A DNA stretch of 64,000 nucleotides from Curtobacterium sp. MCBA15_001 (GTDB lineage: Bacteria > Actinomycetota > Actinomycetes > Actinomycetales > Microbacteriaceae): contig NZ_MJGI01000027.1 in the NCBI RefSeq assembly GCF_001864835.1, positions 62,001 through 126,000 on the forward strand, given 5' to 3'. Each line of letters begins with the position of its first letter. Positions within the stretch are counted from its first letter, which is position 1. Shown here one piece after another: positions 38,701-48,259 of the stretch. A program made the position numbers and the translations under genes. A model generated the notes under the pieces. The model was not told where the DNA came from. It was given only the letters and a program-made list of their open reading frames with translations, and did no database searches.

Positions 38701-38805
38701 TGGGCACACTCGCCGCGTGGCGTGATGCCGCCGCCTTATCTCACTGACCGTCCCGAACAGAAAGCACGACAATGACCTCCTCCTTGCAACGCCGCGGAAT
38801 CACCT

Positions 38806-40674
38806 TCACCTAGGGCCGCGGAGAGACGGCGCCGCGTCGTCCTGCGCGTGACGGAGGTTGGACCGATTCAGTTCAAGCTGAGTGCGCAGCTGCGCCGGCA
38901 CGCGGTGGCCGAATCGGTCGAAGAGTCGGTCTAGCTGGTCGCACTCCTGGAGCCACGACGTCGGGTCGATCTCGAACAGCTGCTCGAGCTGTCGCCGTGA
39001 GACGTCGATGCCGTCGGTGTCGATCTGGTCCGGACGCGGCAGCAGGCCGATGGCGTCTACGACGCCGGCAACCTTCCCCTCAAGGCGTCGGATGATCCAC
39101 TCGATGACCCGCGAGTTCTCGGCGAATCCCGGCCAGAGGAACTTGCCGCGCGCGTCCTTCCGGAACCAATTCACCTGGAAGACCTCGGGCGTGTTCCCGT
39201 TCAGGACATCCCGCATCTCAATCCAGTGCGCCCAGTAGTCGGCCATGTTGTACCCGCAGAACGGCAGCATCGCGAATGGGTCGTGGCGGAGCTCTCCGAC
39301 CGTGCCCTCTGCGGCGGCGGTCTGCTCCGATGAGATCGTTGCACCCATGAAGACGCCGTGGTCCCAATCGCGGGCCTGCATTACGAGCGGCACGTTCGTT
39401 GCGCGACGCCCGCCGAAGAGGATCGCATCGACGGGCACGCCGTCTGCCGCGTCCCAGTCGTCCGCGATCGAGGGGCACTGGTCGGCTGCGACAGTGAACC
39501 GTGCGTTGGGGTGCGCCGCGGGGCGACCGGCGTTCGGCGTCCAGTCGTTGCCCTGCCAGTCGATCAGGTGCGCGGGCGCCTCATCGGTGAGACCCTCCCA
39601 CCAGATGTCGCCGTCGTCTGTGAGTGCCACGTTGGTGAAGATCGCGTTCCCCCAGAGCGTGTGCACCGCGGTCGGGTTCGTGGTGTATCCGGTGCCGGGT
39701 GCGACGCCGAAGAACCCTCGTTCCGGGTTGATGGCGCGGAGGCGGCCATCGGTTCCGGGACGCATCCACGCGATGTCGTCGCCGATGGTTTCGACCTTCC
39801 AGCCGGGGATCGACGGGGTCATCATCGCGAGGTTCGTCTTGCCGCAAGCGGACGGGAACGCTGCGGCGACGTGGAACACCGCGTCCTCGGGAGTGGTCAC
39901 CTTGATCAGGAGCATGTGCTCGGCGAGCCAACCGTCGTCGCGTGCCATCGCCGACGCGATGCGCAACGAGAAGCACTTCTTGCCGAGCAGCGCGTTTCCG
40001 CCGTACCCCGATCCGAACGACCAGATCTCGCGCGTCTCCGGGAAGTGCGAGATGTACTTCACCGGGTTGTGCGGCCAGGCGACGTCCGATCGGGCGATGC
40101 CACCTTCGGTCTCGAGCGGGTAGCCGACGCTGTGGAGGGCCGGGACCCACTCGGTGTCGTGGCCGATCGCCTCGAGCGCTTCGGATCCGGCGCGCGTCAT
40201 CATCGCCATACTGAGCACCGCGTATGGGGAGTCGGTGACTTGGATCCCGATCTGCGAGATCGCTCCCCCGACGGGGCCCATGGAGAACGGCACGACCCAC
40301 ATGGTCCGACCGCGCATGCTGCCGTCGAACAGGCTGCGGAGCTCGTCCTTCATCGCCGCGGGGGCTCGCCAGTTGTTCGTCGGGCCCGCGTCGTCCCGGT
40401 CCAAGGAGCAGATGAAGGTCCGCTCCTCGACCCGTGCGACGTCCTCCGGTGCAGAGCGTGCGAGGAAGCTGTTCGGGCGGAGGTCCTCGTTCAGCCGGAT
40501 AAGGGTGCCGGCGGCGACCATCTCGTCGGCGATAGCGGCTCGCTGCTGGTCGGAACCGTCGAACCATCGGATGTCGCTCGGCTGGGTGAGACCCGCGACT
40601 TCGATGACCCAGTCGGCGATGTCGGCGCGGACGTCTGCCGGGGTGATGGTGTCGGAGGGCGGGGTGATGGTCAT
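38806..40674 (-). CDS. pckG: Phosphoenolpyruvate carboxykinase (GTP)
   Basis: A 622-residue GTP-dependent PEP carboxykinase, converting oxaloacetate to PEP as the entry to gluconeogenesis. The family hallmark [13 protein letters not shown] carries the reactive cysteine C277 and the P-loop; [26 protein letters not shown] and metal-site residues near IGDDIAWM are present. Length is normal, with a slightly unusual Ser/Arg end at the island edge. Its ATG overlaps the mqo stop by four bases, so it is the last gene of the organic-acid operon. Many genomes also carry a core copy elsewhere; that cannot be seen here. Confidence 0.95.
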   Translation of the reverse strand: MTITPPSDTITPADVRADIADWVIEVAGLTQPSDIRWFDGSDQQRAAIADEMVAAGTLIRLNEDLRPNSFLARSAPEDVARVEERTFICSLDRDDAGPTNNWRAPAAMKDELRSLFDGSMRGRTMWVVPFSMGPVGGAISQIGIQVTDSPYAVLSMAMMTRAGSEALEAIGHDTEWVPALHSVGYPLETEGGIARSDVAWPHNPVKYISHFPETREIWSFGSGYGGNALLGKKCFSLRIASAMARDDGWLAEHMLLIKVTTPEDAVFHVAAAFPSACGKTNLAMMTPSIPGWKVETIGDDIAWMRPGTDGRLRAINPERGFFGVAPGTGYTTNPTAVHTLWGNAIFTNVALTDDGDIWWEGLTDEAPAHLIDWQGNDWTPNAGRPAAHPNARFTVAADQCPSIADDWDAADGVPVDAILFGGRRATNVPLVMQARDWDHGVFMGATISSEQTAAAEGTVGELRHDPFAMLPFCGYNMADYWAHWIEMRDVLNGNTPEVFQVNWFRKDARGKFLWPGFAENSRVIEWIIRRLEGKVAGVVDAIGLLPRPDQIDTDGIDVSRRQLEQLFEIDPTSWLQECDQLDRLFDRFGHRVPAQLRTQLELNRSNLRHAQDDAAPSLRGPR

Positions 40675-42167
40675 GGGGCAGTCCTTCCGTTACGGTGCCT
40701 GACCTGAGTGAGCTTGAGCGTGTCAGCGGTGGTGGCGATGGAGGCTTCGGCGCGAGCGGGGTCGGTGGTGAGGTCGTGGCGGTGCGAGGGGATGAGGGCG
40801 TCGAGTGTCGGCTGCCAGCCGTCCCAGCGCCCGGGGAAGCACCGTCGGAGCAGGTCGAGCATGATCGCGACTGCGGTCGACGCTCCGGGTGAGGCCCCGA
40901 GCAGGCCGGCGATGCTGCCATTGCCGCCAACGACGACTTCGGTGCCGAATTGAAGGGATCCGCGGCCGCGTGAGTCGGGCTTGATGACTTGGACGCGTTG
41001 ACCGGCGGTGATCAGCTCCCAGTCGTCGGCCTGCAGGTTCGGGACGAAGTCGCGGAGGGCACCGTCGCGTTTGCGCCGGCTGGCGAGGATCTCTCCTACG
41101 AGGTACTTGAGGAGGCCGGGGTTGCCGGCGGCGACTGAGAGCAGCGGGCCGAGGTTGTGTCCCCTGATCGAGCCGGGTAGGTCGGTGACGCGGCCGCCGA
41201 TGAGGAACTTGGGACTGAATCCGGCGTACGGGCCGAACAGCAGGGAACGCTGGCCGTTGACGACGCGGGTGTCGAGGTGGGGAACGGACATCGGCGGGGC
41301 ACCGACCGCGGCCTTGCCGTACACCTTCGCGTGGTGCTGTTCGACGATGGCGGGCGCCGTGGTCTTCAGGAACAGGCCTGAGATGGGGAATCCGCCGTAC
41401 CCCCGGATCTCGGGAATTCCGGATTGCTGCAGAAGGCTGAGCGATGCCCCGCCCGCGCCGACGAACACGAACCTCGCTGAGACGCTCCGTGTTGCCTCGC
41501 CCGCCGCGCGGACCGTCACCGACCATGGACCGTGCTGCGGTCGCCGTAGACCGACTATTTTCGCGTTGGTTCGGACGACGCCGCCGCGGTGCTCGATGTC
41601 GGTCACGAGAGCCTCTGTGAGCCTCCCGAAGTCGACGTCCGTGCCGGCGGTCGACCGGGTCGCGGCGATCGGTTCGGCACCGCGTTCTTGGGTAAGCAGC
41701 GGCGCCCACTCGGCGATCTGCGCGGTGTCGGTGGTGTGCTCCATTTCCGCGAAGAGTGGACGCGTCCGCAAGATCTCGAAGCGCCGGCGCAGGTAGTCGA
41801 CGTCGGCGTCGCCGCGCACGAAGGTCATGTGGGGCACGGAGTTGATGAACGTGTGGGGTTCCGGCAACGTCGCTTCCCGGACCAAGGTGGACCAGAACTC
41901 ACGGCTCAGCTGGAACTGGGCGTTGATGGTGGTCGCCTTCGTGCCGTCGAGCTCGCCGTGCGGCCCCTCGGGCATGTAGTTGAGTTCGCAGAGGCCGCTG
42001 TGTCCTGTCCCGGCGTTCCGCCACGGCCCGCTGCTCTCCAGTGCGAGCTTGGGGCCGCTCTCGTAGATGTGGATGGTCCAGGTCGGCTCGAGCCGACTCA
42101 GCATCGCGCCGAGAGTGGCGCTCATCACTCCGCCGCCGATCAGGACGACGTCTGCTGTCTCGCTCAC
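40671..42167 (-). CDS. mqo: Malate:quinone oxidoreductase
   Basis: A 498-residue FAD-dependent, membrane-associated enzyme oxidising malate to oxaloacetate with electrons passed to quinone. The FAD motif [17 protein letters not shown] starts the protein. [33 protein letters not shown] and [15 protein letters not shown] are diagnostic Mqo motifs. The GTG at 42167 has AAGGGAAC seven bases upstream. It is followed with ATGA overlap by pckG, so malate to PEP conversion is encoded as a coupled pair. A hairpin (42188-42219) lies just upstream. Confidence 0.95.
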   Translation of the reverse strand: MSETADVVLIGGGVMSATLGAMLSRLEPTWTIHIYESGPKLALESSGPWRNAGTGHSGLCELNYMPEGPHGELDGTKATTINAQFQLSREFWSTLVREATLPEPHTFINSVPHMTFVRGDADVDYLRRRFEILRTRPLFAEMEHTTDTAQIAEWAPLLTQERGAEPIAATRSTAGTDVDFGRLTEALVTDIEHRGGVVRTNAKIVGLRRPQHGPWSVTVRAAGEATRSVSARFVFVGAGGASLSLLQQSGIPEIRGYGGFPISGLFLKTTAPAIVEQHHAKVYGKAAVGAPPMSVPHLDTRVVNGQRSLLFGPYAGFSPKFLIGGRVTDLPGSIRGHNLGPLLSVAAGNPGLLKYLVGEILASRRKRDGALRDFVPNLQADDWELITAGQRVQVIKPDSRGRGSLQFGTEVVVGGNGSIAGLLGASPGASTAVAIMLDLLRRCFPGRWDGWQPTLDALIPSHRHDLTTDPARAEASIATTADTLKLTQVRHRNGRTAP

Positions 42168-42187
42168 GGGTGTTCCCTTTGTTGATG

Positions 42188-42219
42188 CCCTGGCCGGGTG
42201 GGTCACGACCCGGCCAGGG
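42188..42219 (-). other. Intra-operon hairpin before mqo
   Basis: CCCTGGCCGGGT and its perfect complement ACCCGGCCAGGG around an eight-base loop, between the ABM gene and mqo. Without a T-tract it may act as a partial terminator or RNA stability/processing element, tuning mqo-pckG relative to the upstream genes. Confidence 0.6.
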
Positions 42220-42235
42220 CGGTCGGTGCTCCCGG

Positions 42236-42538
42236 TCAGAAAGCCTTGAGCACGGTGCTGACGTGCTCGACCCGGGGCGGTTCTGCGAAGAAGGTGTGGA
42301 CGAGTGCGCGCCACGCGGCGAATCCCTCGGACTGACGGAAGTCGATCGTGTGCGCCTCGACGCTGTCCCAGCCGACGAACAACCGATATCGGTTGGGGTG
42401 TTCGACCGATCGACGCAGCTCGAACGTGCGGCATCCTGGCGCCGTCTGGAAGTGCGCGGCGGCTTCCGCAGCCGCGGCCTCGAATCGGTTCGTTGTGCCG
42501 TCGAGGATGTTGATCTCGGCGATCTCGGTGACACTCAT
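42236..42538 (-). CDS. ABM-domain protein (antibiotic biosynthesis monooxygenase-like)
   Basis: A 100-residue ferredoxin-like ABM protein: EIAEINILDGTTNRFEAA, HFQTAPGCRTFELRRS and a C-terminal beta strand are typical of the dimeric alpha-beta barrel family that includes LsrG and YgiN. Such proteins can be quinol monooxygenases or isomerases; the reaction here is unknown. Its ATG overlaps the cupin stop by four bases, so it is coupled to it. A second ABM gene belongs to the same regulon at 46777-47079. Confidence 0.85.
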   Translation of the reverse strand: MSVTEIAEINILDGTTNRFEAAAAEAAAHFQTAPGCRTFELRRSVEHPNRYRLFVGWDSVEAHTIDFRQSEGFAAWRALVHTFFAEPPRVEHVSTVLKAF

Positions 42539-42987
42539 GCTGACCGTCCCTTCGTGTCGAGGGCCTGCTCCGCATCGATCCGTCCGGTCTCGCCGGACGC
42601 GATCAGCGTCCGGGTCGCGTCCAAGGAGGCGTAGGTCCAGAGGATCCGCATCCGGTTCGTGTCCGACGCGTTTTTGAACCGGTGGGGGATGTTCGCCGGA
42701 ACGAACGTGGTGTCGTGCAACGTCAACGGCGTCTCCTCGCCGTTGATGTCAACGATTGCGTCACCCTCGATGATCATTACCGACTCCACGCAGTTGTGCG
42801 TGTGCAGCCCGATGGCGGCGCCAGGCTCGAACGTCGTGACCCCGTTCAGGAACCCGGTGCCACCGCGTGCCGAGGTGACCATGGGCGTGGTGCGTGCACC
42901 GTTGCCGCGGTCGATGGTCGGGAGCTCGTCTGGTCGGAAGATGACCGGCTTCCACGAGCTGATCGACGTTGTGTCTCGCATGTCCAT
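42535..42987 (-). CDS. Cupin-domain protein
   Basis: A 150-residue single-domain cupin. Motif 1 GLHTHNCVESVMIIEG supplies two His and a Glu; motif 2 (TTFVPANIPHRFKNAS) supplies the last His, so a metal site is intact. It may be an isomerase, dioxygenase or sugar/acid-binding protein; unknown. The ATG at 42987 overlaps the aldehyde dehydrogenase stop as TGATG and is preferred over the GTG at 42990. Confidence 0.82.
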   Translation of the reverse strand: MDMRDTTSISSWKPVIFRPDELPTIDRGNGARTTPMVTSARGGTGFLNGVTTFEPGAAIGLHTHNCVESVMIIEGDAIVDINGEETPLTLHDTTFVPANIPHRFKNASDTNRMRILWTYASLDATRTLIASGETGRIDAEQALDTKGRSA

Positions 42988-44399
42988 CACTCCGTGGCTT
43001 CGGTGACCGTAGCCGCGGCCGGCTTCGGCGCTGCGGTCGTGCCGATCGACAAGGTCTTCACGTTGACGAACTCGCGGATGCCGTTGACGCCGAGTTCACG
43101 GCCGTAGCCGGAACGCTTGATACCGCCGAACGGCAGACGCGGGTCCGACGCGACGACGCTGTTGACGAACACGGCGCCGGCGTCGATCTGCCGAGCGAGG
43201 TCCTCCGCCTTGGAGAGGTCGGCCGACCAGACCGCCGCGCCGAGCCCGAACTCGGTGTCGTTCGCCAGCTCGACGGCCTCGGTCGCGTCCTTTGCGCGGA
43301 TGACGGCGGCGACCGGCCCGAAGGTCTCCTCCACGAATGCTGCATGCTTTGGGGTGACGTGGTCGATGATCGTCGCCGGGTAGTAGAACCCGGGGCCCTC
43401 CACCGGTACGCCACCGGTGACGAGGACACCGCCTGCGTCGAGGGTGCGCGTGACCTGGTCGTGCAACTCGTCACGGAGGTTCCCCCGCGCCATCGGCCCG
43501 ATGTTGGTGTCGCGTTCGAATGGGTCGCCGAGCTTGAGCGCCTCGACGTTCGCTTTGAACTCCGCAACGAACTCGTCCGCAATGGACTCCTCGACGATGA
43601 ACCGCTTCGCGTTCACGCACGACTGCCCGTTGTTGGTGTAGCGCGCCTTCACCGCCGCCTTCGCAGCTGCGGGGACGTCCGCGTCGGCGAGGACGATGAA
43701 CGGGTCCGAGCCACCCAGCTCGAGTACCTGCTTCTTCAGCGCGGTCCCCGCCTGGCTGGCGACGATCGCCCCGACCTCGGTGGAACCGGTGAGCGTGACC
43801 GCCGCGATCCGGTCGTCAGCGATGAGTCCTGCGACCTCGGATGAGTTGATCAGCACGCTCCTGAAGAGTCCGGCCGGGGCACCCGCCTCGCGGATGACCT
43901 CCTCGACCGCGAGCGCCGCGGCGGGGACGTTGTTGGCGTGTTTGAGGATCGCGCCGTTACCGGCGGCGAGTGCGGGAGCGATGAAGCGGAAGAACTGCCA
44001 GAACGGGTAGTTCCACGGCATGATCGCGAGCACCACTCCGAGCGGCTCGTAGAGCACGCGGCTGTCCGCTGCGGACGACGCGACGGGGGTGTCGGCGAGG
44101 AACTCGGCCGCGTGGTCGGCGTAGAAGTCGAGGGTGAGCGCGCACTTCTCGATCTCCGCCTCCGCCTCGACGATGGGCTTGCCCATCTCCGCGGTGATGG
44201 TGTGGGCGTAGCGCGGCACGCCCGCACGGAGCACTGCCGCCGCGCGACGCAGCAGCGCGGACCGCTCGCCGATGGGGGTTCGTCGCCAAGCGCGCTGCGC
44301 GGTGACCGCGTCATCGAGGATGGTGTCGACCTCCGTCGCCGGAGTGTTGTCGTACGTGGCGAGCTGGGCCCCGTTGCGGGGATCCACCGAGGTGATCAT
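42987..44399 (-). CDS. Aldehyde dehydrogenase (succinate-semialdehyde dehydrogenase-like)
   Basis: A 470-residue NAD(P)-dependent aldehyde dehydrogenase. The catalytic Cys is C261 in NNGQSCVNAKRF, the general base Glu lies in LELGGSDPF, and PWNYPFWQ with the cofactor loop TGSTEVGA is conserved. The sequence resembles the SSADH/GabD-Sad branch, so a semialdehyde of a dicarboxylic acid is a likely substrate. GGAG lies six bases before the ATG. It follows the transporter by 33 bases in the organic-acid operon. Confidence 0.9.
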   Translation of the reverse strand: MITSVDPRNGAQLATYDNTPATEVDTILDDAVTAQRAWRRTPIGERSALLRRAAAVLRAGVPRYAHTITAEMGKPIVEAEAEIEKCALTLDFYADHAAEFLADTPVASSAADSRVLYEPLGVVLAIMPWNYPFWQFFRFIAPALAAGNGAILKHANNVPAAALAVEEVIREAGAPAGLFRSVLINSSEVAGLIADDRIAAVTLTGSTEVGAIVASQAGTALKKQVLELGGSDPFIVLADADVPAAAKAAVKARYTNNGQSCVNAKRFIVEESIADEFVAEFKANVEALKLGDPFERDTNIGPMARGNLRDELHDQVTRTLDAGGVLVTGGVPVEGPGFYYPATIIDHVTPKHAAFVEETFGPVAAVIRAKDATEAVELANDTEFGLGAAVWSADLSKAEDLARQIDAGAVFVNSVVASDPRLPFGGIKRSGYGRELGVNGIREFVNVKTLSIGTTAAPKPAAATVTEATE

Positions 44400-44432
44400 G
44401 GTTCTCCTTCTAGTTCTCTGCGGACGCAGCCG

Positions 44433-45887
44433 TCAGAAGAGTGGGTAGGCGAGGGTCAGACCGCCGACGAGGAGCATCACGCCGGCGACGATGGCGCCGC
44501 GCCAGATGACCTTCTTGAAGTGGTCGGCGAGGTTGACGTTGGCGAGGCCGATGAGCAGCAGGAACGAGGCGACGAGCGGGCTGGACTGGTGCAGCGCCTG
44601 CCCGACCAGCGATGCGCGGGCCATCTCGACGCCGCCGATCCCGAAGTGTTCCGCGGTCTGGGCGAGGATCGGCAGGACGCCGAAGTAGAACGCGTCGTTC
44701 GTCATGATGAAGGTCAGCGGGACGGAGAGCGCGCCGGCGATGAGTGCCATGAACGGCCCCATCTGGTCGGGCACGATGCCTACGAGCCACTTCGCCATCG
44801 CGTCGACCATGCCGGTACCGTCAAGGACGCCGGTGAGCACGGATGCGGCGAAGACCATGCCGACGACGCTGATGACGCTGTCGGCGTGTGCTTTGAGCTG
44901 CTCGGACTGTTGCTTGATGCGCGGGAAGTTGATCACCAGCGCTACCGACGCGGCGATCATGAAGATCACGACCGGCTCGGTGACGTCGACCACGAGGGTA
45001 ACCATGACGGCGAGCGTCAGGATCAGGTTGAACCAGATCAGCTTCGGCCGAGCGTTCGGGCGGTCGAGGATGCCCTTGACGCCGTCGAGCTCAGCGGCGA
45101 AGTTGTTGCTGATGACCACCGAGGAGCCAGTCCGCGGGGTGCCGATAGACCCGGTGGCGGTGCGCTCCGAGTAGACGGCACGGGTGAAACTGCGACCGTT
45201 GTCGGCGCCGATGATCGCCGGCTCGCCGGCGCGCGCCTTCCGGAGGAAGCCGGGAGAGGCCTGCAGTTCCAGCTTGCCGAGACGGTTCCGCTCCTGGATG
45301 CCCATGAAGTAGCCGAGCACGAGGACCGTCAGTAGACCAGCCGCGATGGCCGGCACCATCGGCACGAAGATGTCGATCGGCGAGACGTTCAGCGCCGCCG
45401 ACGCGCGGGCGGTCGATCCGCCCCATGGGACGGTGTTGAGGACACCGTTCGACATCGCCGCGACCACCGTCAGGGTGACCGGGTTCATCCCAAGTCGCAT
45501 GTAGATCGGCAGCAGCGCGGAGGTGACGATGATGAACGTCGTCGAACCGTCACCGTCCAGCGACACGATCGTGGTCAGCAGCGCCGTCCCGACGACCAGG
45601 CGCACCGGGTCGTCCTTGACGAACCGGAGGATGAGACGGATCAGCGGGTCGAACAGCCCAACATCGATCATGGTGCCGAAGAAGATGATGGCGAAGAACA
45701 GCAGACCGGCGGTCGGCGCCAGCTTCAGCAGCGACTCGATGACCATGTCACCCATGTCGAGGCCGTGGCCGGCGAAGAGTCCGAAGACGATCGGAACGAT
45801 GATGAGCGCCGCGATTGGCGTCATCCGTTTGGCCATCACCAGGACCATGAAGACGGCGATCATGCAGAAGCCGAGTATCACGAGCAT
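44433..45887 (-). CDS. CitMHS-type citrate/divalent-metal:proton symporter
   Basis: A 484-residue integral membrane transporter with about twelve hydrophobic segments, of the CitM/CitH (CitMHS) family that imports metal-citrate complexes. SLDGDGSTTFIIVTSALLP and SNGVLNTVPWGGSTARA are family signatures, and FIMTNDAFYFGVLPIL and ALHQSSPLVASFLLL lie in the C-terminal half. The ATG at 45887 has GGGAG upstream. It is the first gene of the operon, divergent from its likely GntR regulator. The true substrate may be citrate or another di/tricarboxylate. Confidence 0.92.
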   Translation of the reverse strand: MLVILGFCMIAVFMVLVMAKRMTPIAALIIVPIVFGLFAGHGLDMGDMVIESLLKLAPTAGLLFFAIIFFGTMIDVGLFDPLIRLILRFVKDDPVRLVVGTALLTTIVSLDGDGSTTFIIVTSALLPIYMRLGMNPVTLTVVAAMSNGVLNTVPWGGSTARASAALNVSPIDIFVPMVPAIAAGLLTVLVLGYFMGIQERNRLGKLELQASPGFLRKARAGEPAIIGADNGRSFTRAVYSERTATGSIGTPRTGSSVVISNNFAAELDGVKGILDRPNARPKLIWFNLILTLAVMVTLVVDVTEPVVIFMIAASVALVINFPRIKQQSEQLKAHADSVISVVGMVFAASVLTGVLDGTGMVDAMAKWLVGIVPDQMGPFMALIAGALSVPLTFIMTNDAFYFGVLPILAQTAEHFGIGGVEMARASLVGQALHQSSPLVASFLLLIGLANVNLADHFKKVIWRGAIVAGVMLLVGGLTLAYPLF

Positions 45888-45952
45888 CGTTGCTCCCTTG
45901 CTCAGGACGAACCAGAACGCCGCCATGCGCGACGTGTGAACAGTATGCACAC

Positions 45953-45962
45953 AGGTATACCT
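45953..45962. promoter_or_regulatory. Palindromic operator AGGTATACCT
   Basis: Perfect 10-bp palindrome in the divergent region of the transporter and GntR genes, overlapping the expected -35 zone of the GntR gene. The same core GGTATACC occurs at 47101-47108. It fits the NTGGTNNACCN-like sites of FCD-type GntR regulators. Confidence 0.65.
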
Positions 45963-45986
45963 GACGGCAAACGTAGACTGGTTGGT

Positions 45987-46727
45987 ATGAGCGACATGCA
46001 GATGGTTCCGGCATCGCAGGCCGTCGAGTTGAACGGCGTCCGGATGGGCAAGACCGAGCGGGTCTACGAGCAGCTCAAGCACGACATCCAGAACGGCACC
46101 TTCCGACCCGGGCAGATCCTGCCCGAGGTGATGCTCGTGGAACACACGGGCATGTCGCGGACGCCGGTACGGGAGGCACTCCGACGCCTCGCCGCGGACG
46201 GCCTCGTCGAGATCCAGCCACGTCGCGCCCCGATGGTGACCAGGCTCTCGCTGGCGGGCGCACGGGCGCTGTTCGACTTCCGGCGGATCCTCGAACCGGC
46301 GGCGATGCGCGAGGTCGTAGGGCGTGCAACACGCGAGCCCCGCATCGGACATCTCTTCGCCGGCATCGCCGCGGACTTCGAGGACCTCAGTATCCAGGAG
46401 TACTCCGAGGCCTTCGCGGACCGGTTCTCGGAACTGACGGCACGGTTCGACGACAACGTGGTGGAGCTGACGCCGAACGAGTACCTCTCGCAGGCGATCC
46501 ACGAACTTCGCCCGCACACCGCACGCCTGCGGCACATCGCGCATCAGGACATCGGCCGGCTGTCGGAGTCGATCCGGGAACACATCGAGATGTGCAGGGC
46601 GATTGAGTCGGGCGACGCCGAACGGGCGGCCGCCGCATGCACCCACCACCTCTTCCACGTCGACCAAGCCATCTTCAACGCGCTCCTGGCATCCTCTCGG
46701 ATGGACCAAGCGATCGTCGACCTCTGA
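45987..46727 (+). CDS. GntR-family regulator, FCD type
   Basis: A 246-residue regulator. The N-terminal winged helix shows VYEQLKHDIQNGTFRPGQIL and SRTPVREALRRLAADGLVE; the helical FCD ligand-binding domain covers about 95-235 and has the expected Asp/His metal positions (FDFRRILEP, HIEMCRAIESGD). FCD regulators usually sense organic acids. The ATG at 45987 is chosen because TAGACT (45974-45979) lies seven bases upstream. It most likely binds the GGTATACC palindromes and controls the whole organic-acid island. Confidence 0.9.
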   Translation: MSDMQMVPASQAVELNGVRMGKTERVYEQLKHDIQNGTFRPGQILPEVMLVEHTGMSRTPVREALRRLAADGLVEIQPRRAPMVTRLSLAGARALFDFRRILEPAAMREVVGRATREPRIGHLFAGIAADFEDLSIQEYSEAFADRFSELTARFDDNVVELTPNEYLSQAIHELRPHTARLRHIAHQDIGRLSESIREHIEMCRAIESGDAERAAAACTHHLFHVDQAIFNALLASSRMDQAIVDL

Positions 46728-46776
46728 CCTGAGCAACCAGCCGATCGGCCAGTCTTCGGTGGCGCCGGCGTCGGCG

Positions 46777-47079
46777 CTACCGCTCCGCGACGATCCGTGG
46801 GCCACGCGTGACGATCTGCGTGCCGGGGGCGATTGTCTCGTCGACCGCGCGTCGCCACGCGGCGTAGTGCGGCGCCGACCGATGCGCGACCGTGAACGCC
46901 TCCTCGTCGTCGTACACCTCGTAAAAGCCGTAGCGACGACCAGGCTCCAGCTCGACGACGTCGAACGACGAGCACCCGGGTTCGTCAGCGACGGTCGCGG
47001 CGGCGTTCGCCTTGATCGCCTCCAAGAACGCGTTCTCTCGCCCCGGAACGACCTCGACGGTGACCCAAACGCTGTACAT
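46777..47079 (-). CDS. Second ABM-domain protein
   Basis: A 100-residue ABM-family protein beginning MYSVWVTVEVVPGRENAFLE, with EPGCSSFDVVELEPG and YGFYEVYDDEEAFTVAH, closer to the LsrG/YgiN type than the first ABM protein. Function unknown. AGGAGG lies just before the ATG. Its -10-like TATACC lies within the GGTATACC operator, so it should share control with the divergent dehydrogenase. Confidence 0.85.
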   Translation of the reverse strand: MYSVWVTVEVVPGRENAFLEAIKANAAATVADEPGCSSFDVVELEPGRRYGFYEVYDDEEAFTVAHRSAPHYAAWRRAVDETIAPGTQIVTRGPRIVAER

Positions 47080-47100
47080 ACTTCCTCCTTAGTCCGAACG

Positions 47101-47108
47101 GGTATACC
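47101..47108. promoter_or_regulatory. Second GGTATACC operator
   Basis: Palindrome between the divergent ABM and Ldh-family genes, next to the -10-like TAGGGT (47110-47115) of the dehydrogenase gene. Same core as at 45953-45962. Confidence 0.65.
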
Positions 47109-47160
47109 TTAGGGTGTACAGGACCGAGCGACGTCGCTCGTGATCGAAAGGCTTACACCC

Positions 47161-48219
47161 ATGGTTGGACCAACCATCACCCGGAATCGTGTCAGCGCAG
47201 ACGTACTCGAGGCGTTCGCGGCTGACGTCCTTCGCCGCTCCGACGTCGCAGCGGCCGACGCGGCGCTCATCGCGAACAGCTTGCTCCAGGCCGACCTGTG
47301 GGGGCACCAGTCGCACGGGCTGCTGCGCCTGCCGTGGTACGTGGCGCGGATCCGCTCCGGCGCGATGCGTGCCGACGCCCGACCGGAGACGCTGATCGAC
47401 ACGGGCTCCTTGCTCCTCCTCGACGGGCACGACGGCATCGGCCAGGTGCTCACGGAGCATGCTCGGGTCGAAGCCGTGCAGCGCGCTCGTGAGCACGGGA
47501 TCGGCGCGGTCGGGGTGCGGAACTCGAACCACTTCGGTACCGCGATGTACTACACCCGCCGCGCCGCAGCGGACGGATGCGTCTCGATCCTCACCACGAA
47601 TGCCTCCCCGGCGATGGCGCCGTGGGGTGGCCGCGAGAAGGCCGTGGGGACGAACCCGTGGTCGATCGCCGCCCCATGGGAGGACAAGGTCGTCGCGTTG
47701 GACATCGCGAACACCGCGGTCGCCCGCGGGAAGATCTACCTCGCCCGGCAGAAGGAGCAGCCGATCCCCGAGAACTGGGCGCTGACCGAGGACGGCCACT
47801 CCACGACGGATGCCGCCGAGGCCGTCCACGGTGTGATCCTGCCGATGGCCGGACACAAAGGGTATGCGATCAGCTTCATGATGGACGTCTTGTCCGGGGC
47901 GCTCACTGGATCGGCGGTCGGGAAGAGCGTCCACGGGCCGTATGAACCGACCGCTCGCAGTGGTGCCGGCCACCTGTTCCTCGCCATCGACGTGAACGCG
48001 CTCGGCGACGCCGATGGCTTCGCGGAGCGCGTTGGGCAGATGATCGACGAGGTCAAATCGACGCCGCTCGCAGTCGGGTACGACGAGATTTTCTATCCCG
48101 GCGAGATCGAGGATCGTACTGCGGCCGCGAACATCGCCGCCGGCGGTGTCGAGCTCCCCGAGAACACGTGGGAAGACCTCGAGAAGCTCGCGGCGGAGAC
48201 CGGCGCCGCGCTGCCCTGA
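47161..48219 (+). CDS. Malate/L-lactate dehydrogenase family (Ldh_2) oxidoreductase
   Basis: A 352-residue NAD(P)-dependent dehydrogenase of the Ldh_2 family (malate, sulfolactate, ureidoglycolate dehydrogenases). LLQADLWGHQSHGLLRLPWY and GVRNSNHFGTAMYY are the family motifs; the latter carries the catalytic His. Malate is the most sensible substrate next to mqo, pckG and a citrate-type transporter, but tartrate- or other hydroxy-acid activity is possible. The ATG at 47161 has GAAAGG upstream; the GTG at 47140 is rejected. It precedes gap by 40 bases. Confidence 0.9.
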   Translation: MVGPTITRNRVSADVLEAFAADVLRRSDVAAADAALIANSLLQADLWGHQSHGLLRLPWYVARIRSGAMRADARPETLIDTGSLLLLDGHDGIGQVLTEHARVEAVQRAREHGIGAVGVRNSNHFGTAMYYTRRAAADGCVSILTTNASPAMAPWGGREKAVGTNPWSIAAPWEDKVVALDIANTAVARGKIYLARQKEQPIPENWALTEDGHSTTDAAEAVHGVILPMAGHKGYAISFMMDVLSGALTGSAVGKSVHGPYEPTARSGAGHLFLAIDVNALGDADGFAERVGQMIDEVKSTPLAVGYDEIFYPGEIEDRTAAANIAAGGVELPENTWEDLEKLAAETGAALP

Positions 48220-48259
48220 CCCGACCTGTCGCGGCAACAGACGTTCAAAGGAGAACACA

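Noticed and set aside
45888..46805. Extension of the transporter frame upstream by about 300 codons
   Set aside because: It runs through the GntR gene; the ATG at 45887 with GGGAG starts a normal CitMHS protein.
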